Shown here: positions 1 to 11,597 of the stretch, in pieces
How the letters are laid out: each line of letters begins with the position of its first letter
Numbering within the stretch: the stretch's first letter is position 1
From: Corbicula japonica
Lineage: Eukaryota > Mollusca > Bivalvia > Venerida > Cyrenidae
Assembly: GCA_038501625.1 (NCBI GenBank)
Contig: JAZAYU010001088.1
Location: forward strand, 26,866-90,865
DNA length: 64,000 bases
Direction of reading: 5' to 3'
The notes under the pieces: model-generated
The model's database searches: none
Seen by the model: only the letters and a program-made list of their open reading frames with translations
What the model was told of the DNA's origin: nothing
Made by a program: the position numbers and the translations under genes

Positions 1-318
1 AATTAAAATCATCTCTTTTATCATATATTTTAGTAGTGACGTAACTTTTTGCAATGGACAGATTTATATCAAGAAAGTGTGCTTGCTTTTCTGAAGTGTT
101 CGCTTTATTAAGCTGTAGTTATTTATGATAAATCTTATTAATCAGCGATGGAAAATGGTTATTATCTATATTTAATAAATCATCGATGTACTTCGAAGTG
201 TTGTTAAAAGCTGAAATTATATCATCTTGATGTTCGGTAGAAAGAAATAACATAAAGTCTCTTTCATAACAGTATAAAATCAGATCAGCAACAAGGGGTG
301 CACAATTAGTACCCATGA
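1..318 (-). pseudogene. Penelope-like reverse transcriptase fragment, copy 1
   Basis: A minus-strand fragment of a reverse transcriptase, running off the window start. The reading frame at 119-316 begins MGTNCAPLVADL, the RT motif that precedes the catalytic core. It reaches YIDDLL, the catalytic Y-x-D-D box, about 44 residues later, then continues in a broken frame to position 1. The same DNA recurs at 8.33-8.66 kb in the same orientation with scattered substitutions, so this is one copy of a repeat family. The wording of the motifs fits Penelope-like elements of marine invertebrates; assignment to that clade is from recall of the family, not from a search. The fragment is cut at its 5' side at about 318, where similarity to the longer copy stops. 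It cannot encode a working enzyme. Confidence 0.72.
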
Positions 319-654
319 TGATATTCTAAAAAGACGGATAATGTCATAAAATAACACAGAGATTTCATTCTAAATATAGAGACCAATATGGCTACCGCAC
401 ATGCGCACTACGTTCATATGGCTGATGCGTATCACTAAAAATGACTGCCAGATATGAGTCATATCCAATATTGCCGCTGCGCATGCACAGTCCTGCACCC
501 AAATCGAATCATATATTACCCACGTTAACAAGCATAGAGTTTTACGAACAATAAAAAATGCGACAACAATAAACAAAGATAAAAATTTAAAAAAATGCGA
601 AAATATCACGAAATGGAGAAAAAAAACCCGATTACAAAGATAGTGCTCACGAGT
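319..654. other. No recognised gene
   Basis: AT-rich sequence between the Penelope-like fragment and a tandem repeat. Open frames here are short and resemble no family I know. Confidence 0.4.
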
Positions 655-1175
655 TGCACTCGTCCGTCCGTACGTCTGTACGTCCGTCCGAAAGCCTCCA
701 AATCTTGTGGCATCAACTTGTTAATATCAGTAATTACGTCTTGTGGCATCGACTCATTAACTATCAGAAGGATTTCTTCAAACTTGCATAGATGATCAAG
801 CAGCATGTGTTGTTGATCCTAACGATAGAATTTTTTCCTTGCGACTATTTTTATTAGTTATGGCGCTTCGTTAATTTCAGTAATTAAATCTTGTGGCATC
901 AACTTCTCATTAACTTGCATTTCTTTCAAACTTGCATAGATGATCAAGCAGGATATGTAGATGCTCGTAATTTTTTTTCCTTCGGCCATTTTTATCAGAG
1001 TTATGGCCCTTTGTTAATTTTCCTTATAAAATTGTGAGGCATCAACTCCGCATTTTCTATTTGGCCGATTTCTTTCAAACTTGCACATATGATTAGACAT
1101 GATGTGTAGATTGTCGTAAAGGACATTGTATTGCAAACATTTTCACCAGAGTTATGGCCCTTTGTTGATGTATGA
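655..1175. repeat. Diverged ~145-bp tandem repeat (mollusc type)
   Basis: About three diverged units. The phrase 'gttatggcgctt' or 'gttatggccctttgtt' recurs near 858, 1003 and 1149. The phrase 'ttgtggcatcaact' (variants near 704, 742, 890, 1033) and 'tttcaaacttgcatagatgatc' variants keep the same spacing of roughly 145 bp. The upstream edge is a run of 'cgtccgt' words (660-690). Repeats with a 'ttatggccctttg' core are widespread in bivalve genomes, which supports the inferred host. Confidence 0.7.
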
Positions 1176-2269
1176 ACAAATGCTCTCATCTGAAGAGTTC
1201 GCCACAACAAAATATGTTGATGTCACCCAATCATATTGCGTCTTACATGTGGTCCGTCCTACTTGTATCGCGTCCAATGCCGACTTGCCATAGTAGTCAC
1301 TCTCACTTATCTATAAACGAATACGTGTTGTAACAAGATGGTCATATTGACCGTTAACATGCAATTTTACCACCTACATACTACAACATAGATGCACATA
1401 AACTGAGAGGGCTATTAAAGACAGTGCAAGTTCTTCAGTTGATTTTGCCTTTATTTGTACCTTCGCCTACAAAGCACGGAAAATGCGATAACAATCTACA
1501 CACGCCTGCTTTCACGCGAACACTTTTTTAAGTTAAACAATATGTTTTTATAGTATTTTATAACACTTTAAATATAAACTTGAGTAGTAAATTTAATCTG
1601 TCTGTTAACAACCTGTTTTACCTGTGACTCTGAATCGGCGAAAGAAGATGGCTTCTAATTTGAAGAACAATAATTATCTGCAAAAAATGTCGTGGTTGTG
1701 ATGTTGACAGTTAAAACCAATATTTCTTTGATAAAGTCTCGTGTCTAAATATAGTTTAAAACAGAATTCCTTCAGGTCCGATTTGGTTAACCATTCTTTG
1801 AACAGTTATGAAGTCCTATAAATCAAGTGAATACGGCATAAACAACTTTTTAATGCAATGGATATAAAATGATATTATTAAAGGTTGACAAGTTGTTGAA
1901 TGCGTTACTTATACAAATAGCTTTGCACAACTATTGCTACTCCGCAGTCGCAATATTTGCAAACCTATTGACATTAAGACACACAGCACTAAAGTCTTGT
2001 CGGTTTGCTGGACAAGTTTTTTTTTATCTCTTCTCAAGTGTGTCTCCTGGATGTTTTATCTCTATCTGTCAACCGTTTGATAAACGAGTCGATAAAATGT
2101 GCTTATTTGGGATTTTTGTGTTTACTTTAAATAATGTGGATTGTTTTGTTCCACAAGTGCACTACTTCACACAGGTACAAAAATCACTTATTTTGACTTG
2201 CCAAATCTTTCACATGAACTTAAGCTTCTTAAAACAATTATATTCAAGGTTGCCCTGAATAAGTGTAAT
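1176..2269. other. No recognised gene
   Basis: Unassigned sequence. The longest open frame (1869-2258, plus, 129 codons) has no recognisable domain or start context, and its composition looks like chance reading of AT-rich DNA. Confidence 0.4.
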
Positions 2270-2355
2270 TTGCCTTTTTGTTTGTGCTTATTTGTTCATA
2301 TGAGAATTGTTCGGGCAAGTGTGAGGTTGGTGCGCCTCAATGCCTGGTTTAAGAA
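2270..2355 (+). repeat. Short remnant of the Penelope-like 3' region
   Basis: The words 'gggcaagtgtgaggttggtg' and 'cctggtttaa' match the copy at 59.29-59.35 kb in the same order. This is a short relic of the 3' untranslated part of the PLE family. It abuts the LINE fragment that begins at about 2356. Confidence 0.55.
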
Positions 2356-3720
2356 GTTGGTTTGTACCTGAAATATTTCCTGAAAGGCATGGAATGTATG
2401 TATACTTCCAGTATTATTAAAAATGCCATTAATAAAGAATACACCTGTATCATTATATTTTTATAGCAAAAGGGTTTCCCACCAACTTTAAAGATACTGA
2501 TGTGCCAAATGGGCAGTGACAAAAATTCATCCTATGAATTTGGTACCCTAGCTTTTGAGAAAGCTACTAGTCCATTCCGGACGTCCTTCAAAAAGCCATT
2601 ATCTATTGTTGTAATGTTTGTTACAATAAATTCACTTCCAAAGTTTTGAAAATCGGATATAAAGTGGCAAATTTGTGATACTAAATGAAAATATTTTGAA
2701 TTACCTTTTATATATCTTCTTAACCATGTTTTAACAAGTGAATACATTTCTCTAAATCAATCATTCTCAATCCACCATAAGTAATATCTTGTGTAACAAC
2801 TGACCTTTTTACTTTATCAGGGGAACCACTCCAAAGAAATTTAAAAAATAATGTTTGTAATGCTTTTATAGTTTCTATTGGTGGGTTTGGTAGTGTAATA
2901 AAAATATTAATTATTTGTGCAAGAACAATTGATTTGATAACCACAATTTTTCTATTGGAGTTAATATTCTTTGTGACCACATAGACAGAAGGTTTTTTTA
3001 TTTGTTCTAATTTTTCAGTGACGTTTAGGTCAACTATTCTGCTTAAATTGATTGAGAATGTAATACCAAGTAATTTGAACTCTTTTTTTTCCCACTGAAT
3101 ACCAAGTTGGTGACATATATCATTTTCCTGACCCTTTAAAGATCTATCCAAAATGCAGTAGTTTTGTCAACATTTACTTTTAAACCGAATATTCAGCATA
3201 AAATTTTAAAACCTTAATGGCAATAACTAGTGATTTTTCTGAACCATCCAATAAAAGTGTAGTATCATCAGCATATTGAGAAATTAAGTATTCAACACTA
3301 TTAATTGTGATTCCTGAAATATGCTTGCAGATGCAATCTTATATGAAACGTTAAGTAATGAAATAGGAAGGCAGTTTTTTAGAAACAATTTATCTTTGTC
3401 TCTTTTTGGGATGCAAGTAATGACACCTTGTTTTTGAGAGACAGACAATTCTCCTAAATCAAAAGCATAATTGATTGATCTAAGCAAGAATGCACCAATG
3501 TCAATCCAGAGGAATTTAAAAAATGCAGCAGTGAAATCACTACCACTAGAGCTATTAGATATTTTTTTTCAAACTAGTTAAAATTTCATCACAGGTAAGT
3601 TTTCATTCTAACGACTGTTTTTCTTCATTAGTAAGCTTTCTGATATTGCAACTTTCAAAAAGGTTGTTAAGGTTACAATCCTCTACTTCTTGGTAACGGT
3701 TCAATGTTTTATTCACAGTA
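2356..3720 (-). pseudogene. L1/Tx1-like LINE reverse transcriptase fragment
   Basis: The minus strand reads as the RT and C-terminal part of a non-LTR retrotransposon ORF2. Reading down from 3720: a linker region, then RT motifs ending in GVITCIPK and PISLLNVSYKIASASI (3284-3487). The frame then jumps directly to ISQYADDTTLLLDG, the catalytic YADD box (about 3262-3290). Next come the post-RT segment with KLLGITF, LPNPPIETI, FFKFLWSG and GGLRMIDLEK (2720-3151), and the C-terminal part to about 2356. A few hundred bases between the N-terminal RT motifs and YADD are missing. Stops and frame changes occur near 2750, 3150 and 3540, so the gene is dead. Clade assignment (L1/Tx1-like) is by resemblance only. 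Confidence 0.8.
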
Positions 3721-3965
3721 GCGCTATTTGGCGGCCGTAAAAAGTCTCCCCGTACATATAGTCAGTACTGTTATCAGAAAAATAACCCGTTACCGATGTC
3801 ATGCAGTGATTGTTCCGTATATCAGGGCTATTCGATCAATCTTTTTTGGGGTTGTCCCGGTTAGCTCAATTGGTTGCGTCGCAGGAATTGCAGGGCTAGG
3901 CGCGGTCAACAGCGGCACCGGACGTTGTCACTTTAGACAAAACCGCCCGTCTAAAGCTTGCGAAT
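3715..3965 (+). repeat. tRNA-like SINE-type repeat
   Basis: The element opens with 'gtagcgctatttggcggccg' and 'taaaaagtctccccgtac', then carries 'ggttagctcaattggttg', which looks like the D-arm/A box of a tRNA. The same order occurs reversed at 62.34-62.70 kb. The opening phrase also appears at 11.61 and 12.24 kb. This is consistent with a tRNA-derived SINE or a composite containing one; no poly-A tail was seen. Confidence 0.55.
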
Positions 3966-6838
3966 GCTATTTCGTTCCCCCTACTTGCAAGAAAAGTCTT
4001 TTAAATGTTGATGAAACAATATTTGAACATTGTAGTTACGGCAAATCAGAAATTTAGCTGATCTATAATGACATGTTAAATTATGTAAACATACGTATGT
4101 TGTATTTTCTACAGCGTATAGAAATAATGTTATGCGTATTTATTAAGAATGTCACGTGATCCAAATCTTTAAAGCAAAATTTTGAGTTGCACTTAAGTTG
4201 AACCGATCCTTTATTTGAATCAAACAACTGTTCAGGATGATGCCATATATGAAATAGATTCGTTAAGTTATCTTGATTTTGTTCGTCAAAAGCAAGAAAC
4301 CGTTTATGATTTTCTTAGAGACTCACGAATATCCGACTTTGGCGGGAAATACTGTCTGTAAACGAAAGTTTACAAAAAGCTAGTCGGTCATTAGCATAAC
4401 CTTTAACCAAAACAAAAAAAATGGCAATTAAGTTAAAACTTTAAGTCGTTTTGAAATAAAAGCGCTTAAATTTTATTTGATGTCATACAAAATAAGTTTA
4501 CTTATATATATTTCCGGGGTTTTTTAAGTAATGCATTTAAGCTGGTGATAAATCTTACAATTTTGCAACATCAGCCTGACAGGGACTCGAACGGATTACA
4601 ATTACTATTCTGGTCGTCAACAATTTCGTTTGAATGTTGGTATTGCTATTTATTTAGAACTTCAACATGTAATATAATACAGGTTCTTGCCCATTTTCTT
4701 GTTGTTGTTTTTTTGTTTGTTTTAATGATGTCAATATAGGTGTATACCTTTTTATATGAAATAATGCGGGTCTCAAAAAACTCCTGTCACTGCGTTCACT
4801 TTGAAAATTGATGAAAACTTCTACCCATGCGTTCACATTAAAAAATTTTCTAACTTGTGGTATAAATCACCAAACATATGGTCGTGAAATAGTGGAAGCT
4901 TACAGCATATGACAAGAGGTTTTAAATAAGCATTTAGTACGAAGCAAATGCTCAGAACTTTGTTTAATTGTAAAAGTATTGACTTTTAAAGAGAGATCAT
5001 GCTTTTGTGTGTTTTCCAGTGCAAATGTTGTGAATGTTCTTAGAAGTTAACGGAAGTTTAGCGAATGTGAGATAACCATTGTTTAAAGTAAACTTAGGGA
5101 GGTCAGGGACTTTGCAATTTGTTTGCGATATCCAATATAACCGGAGGTTTAGCGAACGTCAGATGACAATTATTTAACTTAGGGGATCAGCATGGACAAT
5201 TTATTTATCTAAAATCATAAGCGTAGTCAATGGCGCAGCGGTACGCTAAAAGACAGTCATTGATACGTATAATTAGCTACGAACGTCATAGATTAACGAA
5301 TAGGATGGCCACAGGAGGTTAATTGCACTTTATGATTACACGTTCCGAGTGCCAGGGTAGTATCAATAATGAGTTTGTTTTTGTTTTTGTCTTATATCAA
5401 TTAATATGATAAAAGGCGACATGTTACCTTAGTTTTTGGTGACATATATTAACAAGTACTTCGTAAGTCAAAAATGTTGAAAAATCATTTCAATCCATAA
5501 CTAGTTGTGATCAGCTAATCAACCTCAGAATTTTGAATTTTAAAACTCGAGCTGCGAGCGTTTCAAACTAGTTGGTTGGATGACTTTTCATGTCTTCATT
5601 GCATTACATTTTATCTTTTATTTGCAATTACTCATTCAGAGGGACATTTATAAACAATGCTATTTCAGACTTTAAGATTTGCATAACAGTGCCTAATTTT
5701 GAGCTTGTTGCGCAAAGACTGCCCTGGTTTTTGAGATCTATCTATTTCCCTGTCCTTTTGAAATCCAAGCTGGAGCACTGATTACGATGTGGTATTTTAT
5801 GTTTTTGCTAAAAAGTCTTAAACAGTCTCAGTCAAACCGAGCCTGCAATAATTTCAAATTTATCGTGTTTGGTGGTTTTCAAAGTTACCTGTTCATCTAT
5901 TTTAAGGGGTCGCAAACATTGCAAAAGGCGAAAACCGGCTAAAATTTCAAAAATGAATTTTAGGGGAATACTTATTGTCTCCTAGATTTTAGTGAAGAAA
6001 TGTATTTAGCTAAGGATGTACTAATGTTTGCAAGATCAATTAAGTCTAATTCATGTTCTAATTATCAAGCACATACTAAAACAAAAGAAAACCCGTTTGC
6101 AAGAGAACTCCGAAATTCGTGAACAATATACCAAAGCAACTCATACCTGAAATAAGTATATTCTGGTTTTCAATGTTTAGTGCCAATTCGTCAAAATAAT
6201 AGTGAACGATTGGACTCGCCGCAGTTGCAATTCAAATTGAGTTTAACTTTTAAAAGATTTCCGAGGATACTCCTGACCTCGATGCCTGCTACCACATACA
6301 CATGCAATATAACGGATCTGGTTTCGGTACAGTAAGGTAGACAACACATGCACTATCATTACTATGTAAGGGCGATCTACTAGAATATACTGCAAGCAAT
6401 GCAAAACCATCCTTTAAAGTAAAGAAATAATTGTGAAAATTTTTCAGAACAGTGGCATAACGAGAATTTCATAGATTAATTTAAATACAAATAGTGCTTC
6501 TCGAGTTTCTGTAATAGTTTAAGAGAAAACCGTTCTAACACAAACAAAAATATGAGCAGCATAAAGCTTCAGTGAAAATAATAAATGCATCAACATCCTA
6601 ATTTATTGTTTACTTCTTCTAACGCTCATCAACTTCAAGTTTGGCCAGATCTGCAGACTCAACTAAACCTACACTTTATGAATGTTGGTAACGAATACTG
6701 CTCACTGTACAAATAAGCAACGACTGTGGAAAGTTCTATGGTACGTCTGTGAGCATTCGTGTTAATATAACATATTTAATTCCAACTCGCTGGTGCTTAA
6801 ACAACGTCATTATTTCTACATAAAATACATTAATAAAA
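3966..6838. other. No recognised gene; minor repeats
   Basis: No convincing coding region. A diverged direct repeat of about 55 bp lies at 5048-5105 and 5149-5202 ('ggaagtttagcgaa' / 'ggaggtttagcgaa'). At 5816-5925 a fragment matches the repeat family of 11.6-12.9 kb ('ccgagcctgcaat'). The interval also holds the left arm of the inverted pair listed at 4373. Confidence 0.45.
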
Positions 6839-7273
6839 TACTGTAGTATCATTTAATTTCGAGGGGACAAATTTTCGCGCAAAATAAGTAAATAACAACT
6901 TCGCGGCGATATGAATAAGCGCAACTGTGTTTTCCTATAACAAACACTGTTTAAGAGTTTAATTTCGCTTGGGTTGAATATCGCGATCTTGTCGTAGCGC
7001 GAATTACGCGAAAATTTAACCCGCGCGAAATAAAATGATTTAACAGTATTAAATTACGTCTACTAGAAACATTTTACACGTCTTTTTCATATTTCAAAAA
7101 ATCTAACATTAGCAGTTCAACTTTTGTTTGCATGCTTTAGAGTAACAGCAATGGGCAACTTAATTCACAAAAAACTGGACATAGCCTTGACTTCCATTGG
7201 TCAAACAGTAAATGCAAGCACGAATACATACTTATTCTGATAATTTATCTGCTAATGACCGACTAGCATTTTG
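4373..7273. repeat. 24-bp inverted repeat pair bounding 2.9 kb
   Basis: Bases 4379-4396 (gctagtcggtcattagca) are the exact reverse complement of 7250-7267. The match extends outward to 4373 and 7273 with one mismatch. The pair could be terminal inverted repeats of a 2.9-kb non-autonomous element. No target duplication or transposase was found, so this is only a candidate. Confidence 0.35.
6839..7048. mobile_element. 210-bp MITE with TA target site
   Basis: Inverted ends: left 'tactgtagtatcatttaatt', right complementary 'aaatgatttaacagta'. TA sits at each outer edge, as expected for a Tc1/mariner-derived miniature element. The interior is rich in 'cgcg' and 'cgcgaaaat' words, which contrasts with the AT-rich surroundings. 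Confidence 0.6.
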
Positions 7274-7342
7274 GAAAGATAAAACTTGTTTCAATTCTTT
7301 AATTAATTATTTTATTTGATTAACATATGTTATGTCTTAAAA

Positions 7343-8993
7343 AAAGGTGAGATATGCAAATCAGGAATCGCCACATTCAGAAAAAAACAGCCTCCCCACA
7401 CAGTCAAGAAGAAGAGAGAGGGAGAAAGCATGGTTAATGAAATGATCAGTTTAAAAAGACAACACTAACAATAAACAAAAATGAGAACCCGATGGGTTAC
7501 AGCCTTGGAACGGTCAGTGGCAAATCGAATCGCCACTGGGGGTTTAAACCAGATTCTAGGGTGCACCAACCTCACACTTGCCCCAACAGGTCCTCATATC
7601 ACAAAACAAGTACAAGTTGTCTTGGTGAAGCAACTCCAACCCACTTATCGGCTCAACAATGTTGCATGCAAAAGCACACAAACATATAAAACATAAGAAG
7701 CTTATAGCATTGCAAAGCCAACAGGTGGGTACTCAATGGTTTTACCGAGACGAGAGCTCCTGGAGTAAAATCAGCAAGAACACGATGACAGGGATAAAAG
7801 AAACAAATCTAGCTTCTAGGTTCTTTCAAGAAAAGATTTGCCCATAAACCTTCATAAACTCTTAAACCCCTGCCACCGTCGTGCAACCAAAGAGGTAAGC
7901 ATAATGATCAACTGTAGAAGGGTTAATCACCAGGCATGAAGAGCGCTGTAAAATATCAAGTTGGTAACCTTTCTTTTTAAATTTGCAGATGGTTTTTACG
8001 AATAACCGAGAGAAATTAACATTCCCTTTTATCTTCTTAAGTTTATAAATTAAATCTCTATAAAATAACTGGCTGTGAAATACCTTGTTGCAATAGTGAT
8101 TTTAAACTGCACCTGTATTTATGAATTAGATCTGGGTATCGGCGATAAAACTTGCAAAAGGTTTTTCTTAATTTGTGATACCGATAACCTTGTTTTACAA
8201 GTTTTTTTCTGTAATGCAAAGATTACGTTCATTGAAATCATTCACATCGTTGCAAGCTCTTGAAAAGCGAACAAGCTGTGAGATATAAACCCCGTAAGAT
8301 ATCGCCCTCTAAAAACGGTAAATTAAATATATTAAAATTAAAATCATCTCTTTTATCATATATTTTAGTAGTGACGTAACCATTTTCAATGGACAGATTT
8401 AGATCGAGAAAGTTTGCTTGCTTTTCTGAAGTGTTCGCTTATTAAGTTGCAGTTCTTTAGGATAAATCTTATTTACCAGTAATGGAAAAAGGTTATTATC
8501 TATATTTAATAAATCATCAAGGTACCTCGAGGTGTTGTTAAAAGCTGTAATAATATCATCTTGATATTCAGTAGAAAGAGATAACATAAAGTCTCTTTCA
8601 TAACAGTATAAAACAGATCAGCAACAAGGGGTGCACAATTAGTACCCATTGGGATGCCTATTACTTGTTTATAAATATAGGTACCGAATCTAACATAAAT
8701 ATTATCCAGTAAGAAAGTTAGCGACTCTATTAGGTCTTGACAAGTCCATAAAATATAATTATCATAAGAACCATCTGTAAAAATGCCCTATGTTCATTAC
8801 AAGCGATGAACGTTTTATTTTCTCTAGCAAACGTTTTTTTCAATGAGACTGGCTATCTTGTCTCTTATTAAATTATGAGGGAGCGAAGTGTATAAAGTTG
8901 AGAAATCATAAGTAGACAAACAGAACGCCCGAAATTATTTGATTTAAGCTTTTTCAAAACGTCATTTGAATTTTTAATCGACCAAAATAATTA
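7343..8993 (-). mobile_element. Penelope-like element, 5'-truncated copy 2
   Basis: On the minus strand from about 8993 the sequence reads FWSIKNSNDVLKKL, then YDFSTLYTSLPHNLI (RT motif A region), then MGTNCAPLVADL and YLDDLL (catalytic box; 8399-8640). DDFNF and ISQLVRFSRACNDV follow. A basic C-terminal stretch ends in a stop near 7880. Several frameshifts and stops break the frame. From there to 7343 runs a ~530-bp 3' untranslated region shared with copies at 58.97-59.55, 46.65-46.89, 9.77-9.99 and 49.11-49.94 kb. This copy shows that those orphan repeats are the tail of one RT-encoding element. Penelope-like assignment rests on RT motif wording; no GIY-YIG domain was seen. Confidence 0.7.
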
Positions 8994-9752
8994 AGTAGAG
9001 AATTGTTAAATTTCCAGTAAGAGCTACCTTTTTGTAATCTACCGAGTTGTAAACTTAAAATAATTAGAGAGTGGTCTGTTCTATAACCTGGTACATTATC
9101 AATATCTGTAAAAAGTGTTCCTGTTATCAAAAAGAAGTCAAGTCTAGCTTTTTGTGTTGGATTCTTTCGAAACCAAGTATATTGCTTTTGCTCTATATGC
9201 ATTTCCCTCCAACAATCTATCAAGTCAAACTATTTCATCATTTGTAAAACTGTTTCTCTTGCTTCCGGATTATTTATATGAAGGTAATTAAAATAATCTT
9301 TATTAGGATCAATCACCAAGTTAAAGTCTCCGGCAAATATACACTCATTTTCAATAATGGCCAATTCATTTTTCAAATTATTATAAAAAACTTGGATCAT
9401 CTTGATTCGGTCCGTAAATATTAAAGAGTGAAAGATCTTTACCATTGACTTTACAGTGAAGAATAATTAAATTTCCAGTATCATCTCTTTCAATACTTTT
9501 ATGCTTAAAATCAAAATTACTGTTTATAAAAATAGCTAAGCTCCTTGATTGACTATTAAAATTATTAAAATAGCATTCATAATCCCACTGGGTACGTATA
9601 TAACTTATTTCTTTATTCGTAAAATGTGTATCCTGCAGAAAATATATATTGGCTTTTTTCTAAGATAATCAAGGACATCTTTACGTTTTTGTTTGTCTCT
9701 CAAACCTTGCACATTCACTGAGGCAATTTTCAATGTATCTATCATAACCTCC
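8994..9752 (-). pseudogene. LINE endonuclease (EEP) domain fragment
   Basis: The minus strand from about 9745 begins with a KIASVNVQGLRDKQKR-type opening, the N-terminus of an apurinic-like endonuclease of a non-LTR retrotransposon. It continues with IFAGDFNLVIDP (9230-9445), which carries the catalytic GDFN. It ends with QKARLDFFLI and GYRTDHSLI (8994-9223), which carry the catalytic D-H pair. The frame shifts at least twice. At its 3' side it stops abruptly at the PLE copy, which is why a single open frame at 8954-9223 spans both. Only the endonuclease part of the LINE is present. Confidence 0.78.
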
Positions 9753-9765
9753 AGTTGCAAATTAT

Positions 9766-9990
9766 TTGTTACAGACCGTTCCAAGGCGCTAACACCGATG
9801 GAGTTCTTTTTTGTTAATTGTTTGTGGTGTCTTATTTGAAATTGATCTTCCTATAAACATGCTCTCTTTTCCTCTACTTTTTTGCTTATATATATAAGTG
9901 AAATATGCATATCAGGAATCTCCACTTAGTTTCCCCACGGAGCAAAAAAAAGTAGAGAGAAAAAGAGAGCATGTTTGACAATATATTTTA
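9766..9990 (+). repeat. Penelope-like 3' tail fragment
   Basis: Begins 'gaccgttccaaggcg', then 'gttaattgtttgtggtgtc' and 'catgctctct', and ends near 'atatgcatatcaggaatc'. These occur in the same order in the tail at 59.37-59.53 kb. A second inverted stretch ('aaaagagagcatg', 9962-9974) makes this copy partly foldback. Confidence 0.55.
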
Positions 9991-10463
9991 TACATAGTAA
10001 TAAACACAAGATTGTTATAATTCAGAGATGCAATCTCTTTTCATAATTGTAGAATTGTACTATTACAATTCATAAACAATCATGCCTTAGCAATTGAAGT
10101 TGAACAAGGTGAATACCTTTGTAAAAAAAAACAACAACACTATTTTCAATTATTTTAGGCGCATACTTATAGAAACATGAAACCCTAACAGTTAAGTTAC
10201 TGATTCATATCACATGTTTATCACATATTTAAAAATCCCTGAATCTATACTTAACAAAAAACGAAACTTTACATACTTTATTACTTATTTTAGAGGGATA
10301 ACGGTGACTTTAGGTGAACGTTATCGGTATGTACTTATTGCCTGAGTATAGCGAGAACACCGACACAAGATTTTGTGCAATTGCACCGTGCACGTGCAAG
10401 AACGCTTTTCACTTCCGCTTTTGATCACTACATTGTGTTGACCTATATCGACAGAAATTAGGT
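9991..10463. other. No recognised gene
   Basis: AT-rich sequence upstream of a Tc1-like transposase relic. It may include the decayed 5' end of that element, but no terminal inverted repeat could be matched. Confidence 0.35.
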
Positions 10464-11028
10464 ATGCTCAGTATGATTAGATCTGGCACGTCTGTAAGTG
10501 ACATTGCTCTTCATTTTAAGAGCTCTTGGCAAAATATTCGCAACCAGAAAACTCGGTGTGCAACTGTTGGGTCGGTTACGGATAGGCCGAGATCATATGG
10601 GCACCGAGCGACATCATGTAAAGAAAACCGTTTCATTACGTTAACACATTTACGTAATCGCTTTACCCCAGCAACGGTAACTACACAACGGCTGGGGATC
10701 TTGGCTGAGACGATGCATAATCGTCTTAGACAAGATAGAGCACCAATTTGTGCGCATCGACCTTACAGTTACAGGACAAATTCTTTTGGATCAGAACGAC
10801 GTCAAGGTCTTACCGTGGCTTGCGATTTCGCCCGACTCAAACCCCAAGGAGCACAAGTTTGGGCGTCGAGTACCCAATAATCATCAAATCAACAATACCA
10901 CTGACCTGAGACTTGCCCCCTTGTTGAATGGCAGAACATACACAATGACGTCACTTCCCGTCTTAAAATTCCATGAGGAGAAGAATAGCAACCATCATAA
11001 GGGCCAACGGTGGTCACTCAAGTTATAA
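10464..11028 (+). pseudogene. Tc1/mariner transposase pseudogene
   Basis: The first frame (10464-10880) reads MLSMIRSGTSVSDIALHF, a helix-turn-helix opening, then GSVTDRPRS and THLRNRF, typical of the paired-like DNA-binding region of Tc1-family transposases. The second frame (10750-11028) reads VKVLPWLAISPDSNPKEH. This matches the end of the catalytic domain, where the last acidic residue falls in the SPDxNPxEH motif; here the spacing is kept but the frame differs. The central catalytic part with the first two aspartates is deleted, leaving about 0.57 kb of a gene normally near 1 kb. It ends with a relic of the usual NGGHT C-terminus just before 11028. It is inactive. Confidence 0.82.
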
Positions 11029-11597
11029 ACACAACCTAATGCACATTGACATTCAGACTGATACTCAAAAAGTCATTTATTTATTTCTTCATTTTTTGTG
11101 CGACCCCTATGAATTTTGAGCTCAAATATGACATTCATTTTTTAAGAAACACGTTATCAACGCTGTTACAAACTCACAGATAATGCTTCAAAGTTTCATA
11201 TAAAAGTTACATACGTACACTATATTGTTCCAATATGACGTTATAACCATCAGTGCCCAATGTAAAGTTCCTTATTTTGTTAAGTTTATATTTTTGTTGC
11301 TTTGTCATACTCATATTATGTCACCATACACTCTCCTCTTTTGATGATAGGGTTTTGATAAAGATTGGATAACAAAAATGCAAGGGATATCGTGGATCAA
11401 AAAAGTAGAAACAGATAGCTTTATACAATTATGAGCCGTCTCGCGAGAAATTCTTCCCTATAGGACCGGTTGTTCGAAACTATGTTCGCAGAATAACTTA
11501 ATGTTTAGAAAAAGTGTTATTCCGTTGTACAAATATGTCTAGTAAACTTGAAGAGAAAAAATTTAATAATTACTTTTTAAAATCTAATTTAACCCTC
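11029..11597. other. No recognised gene
   Basis: Probably the 3' flank of the Tc1-like relic followed by unassigned sequence. No repeat unit or coding signal was recognised. Confidence 0.35.

Noticed and set aside
1869..2371. Plus-strand frames as a membrane protein
   Set aside because: Hydrophobic bias comes from T-rich DNA; overlapping frames differ and the end overlaps a PLE fragment.
8954..9223. Single protein joining LINE endonuclease and a C-terminal tail
   Set aside because: The tail is the Penelope-like copy read in the wrong frame; the join is a repeat boundary near 8993.
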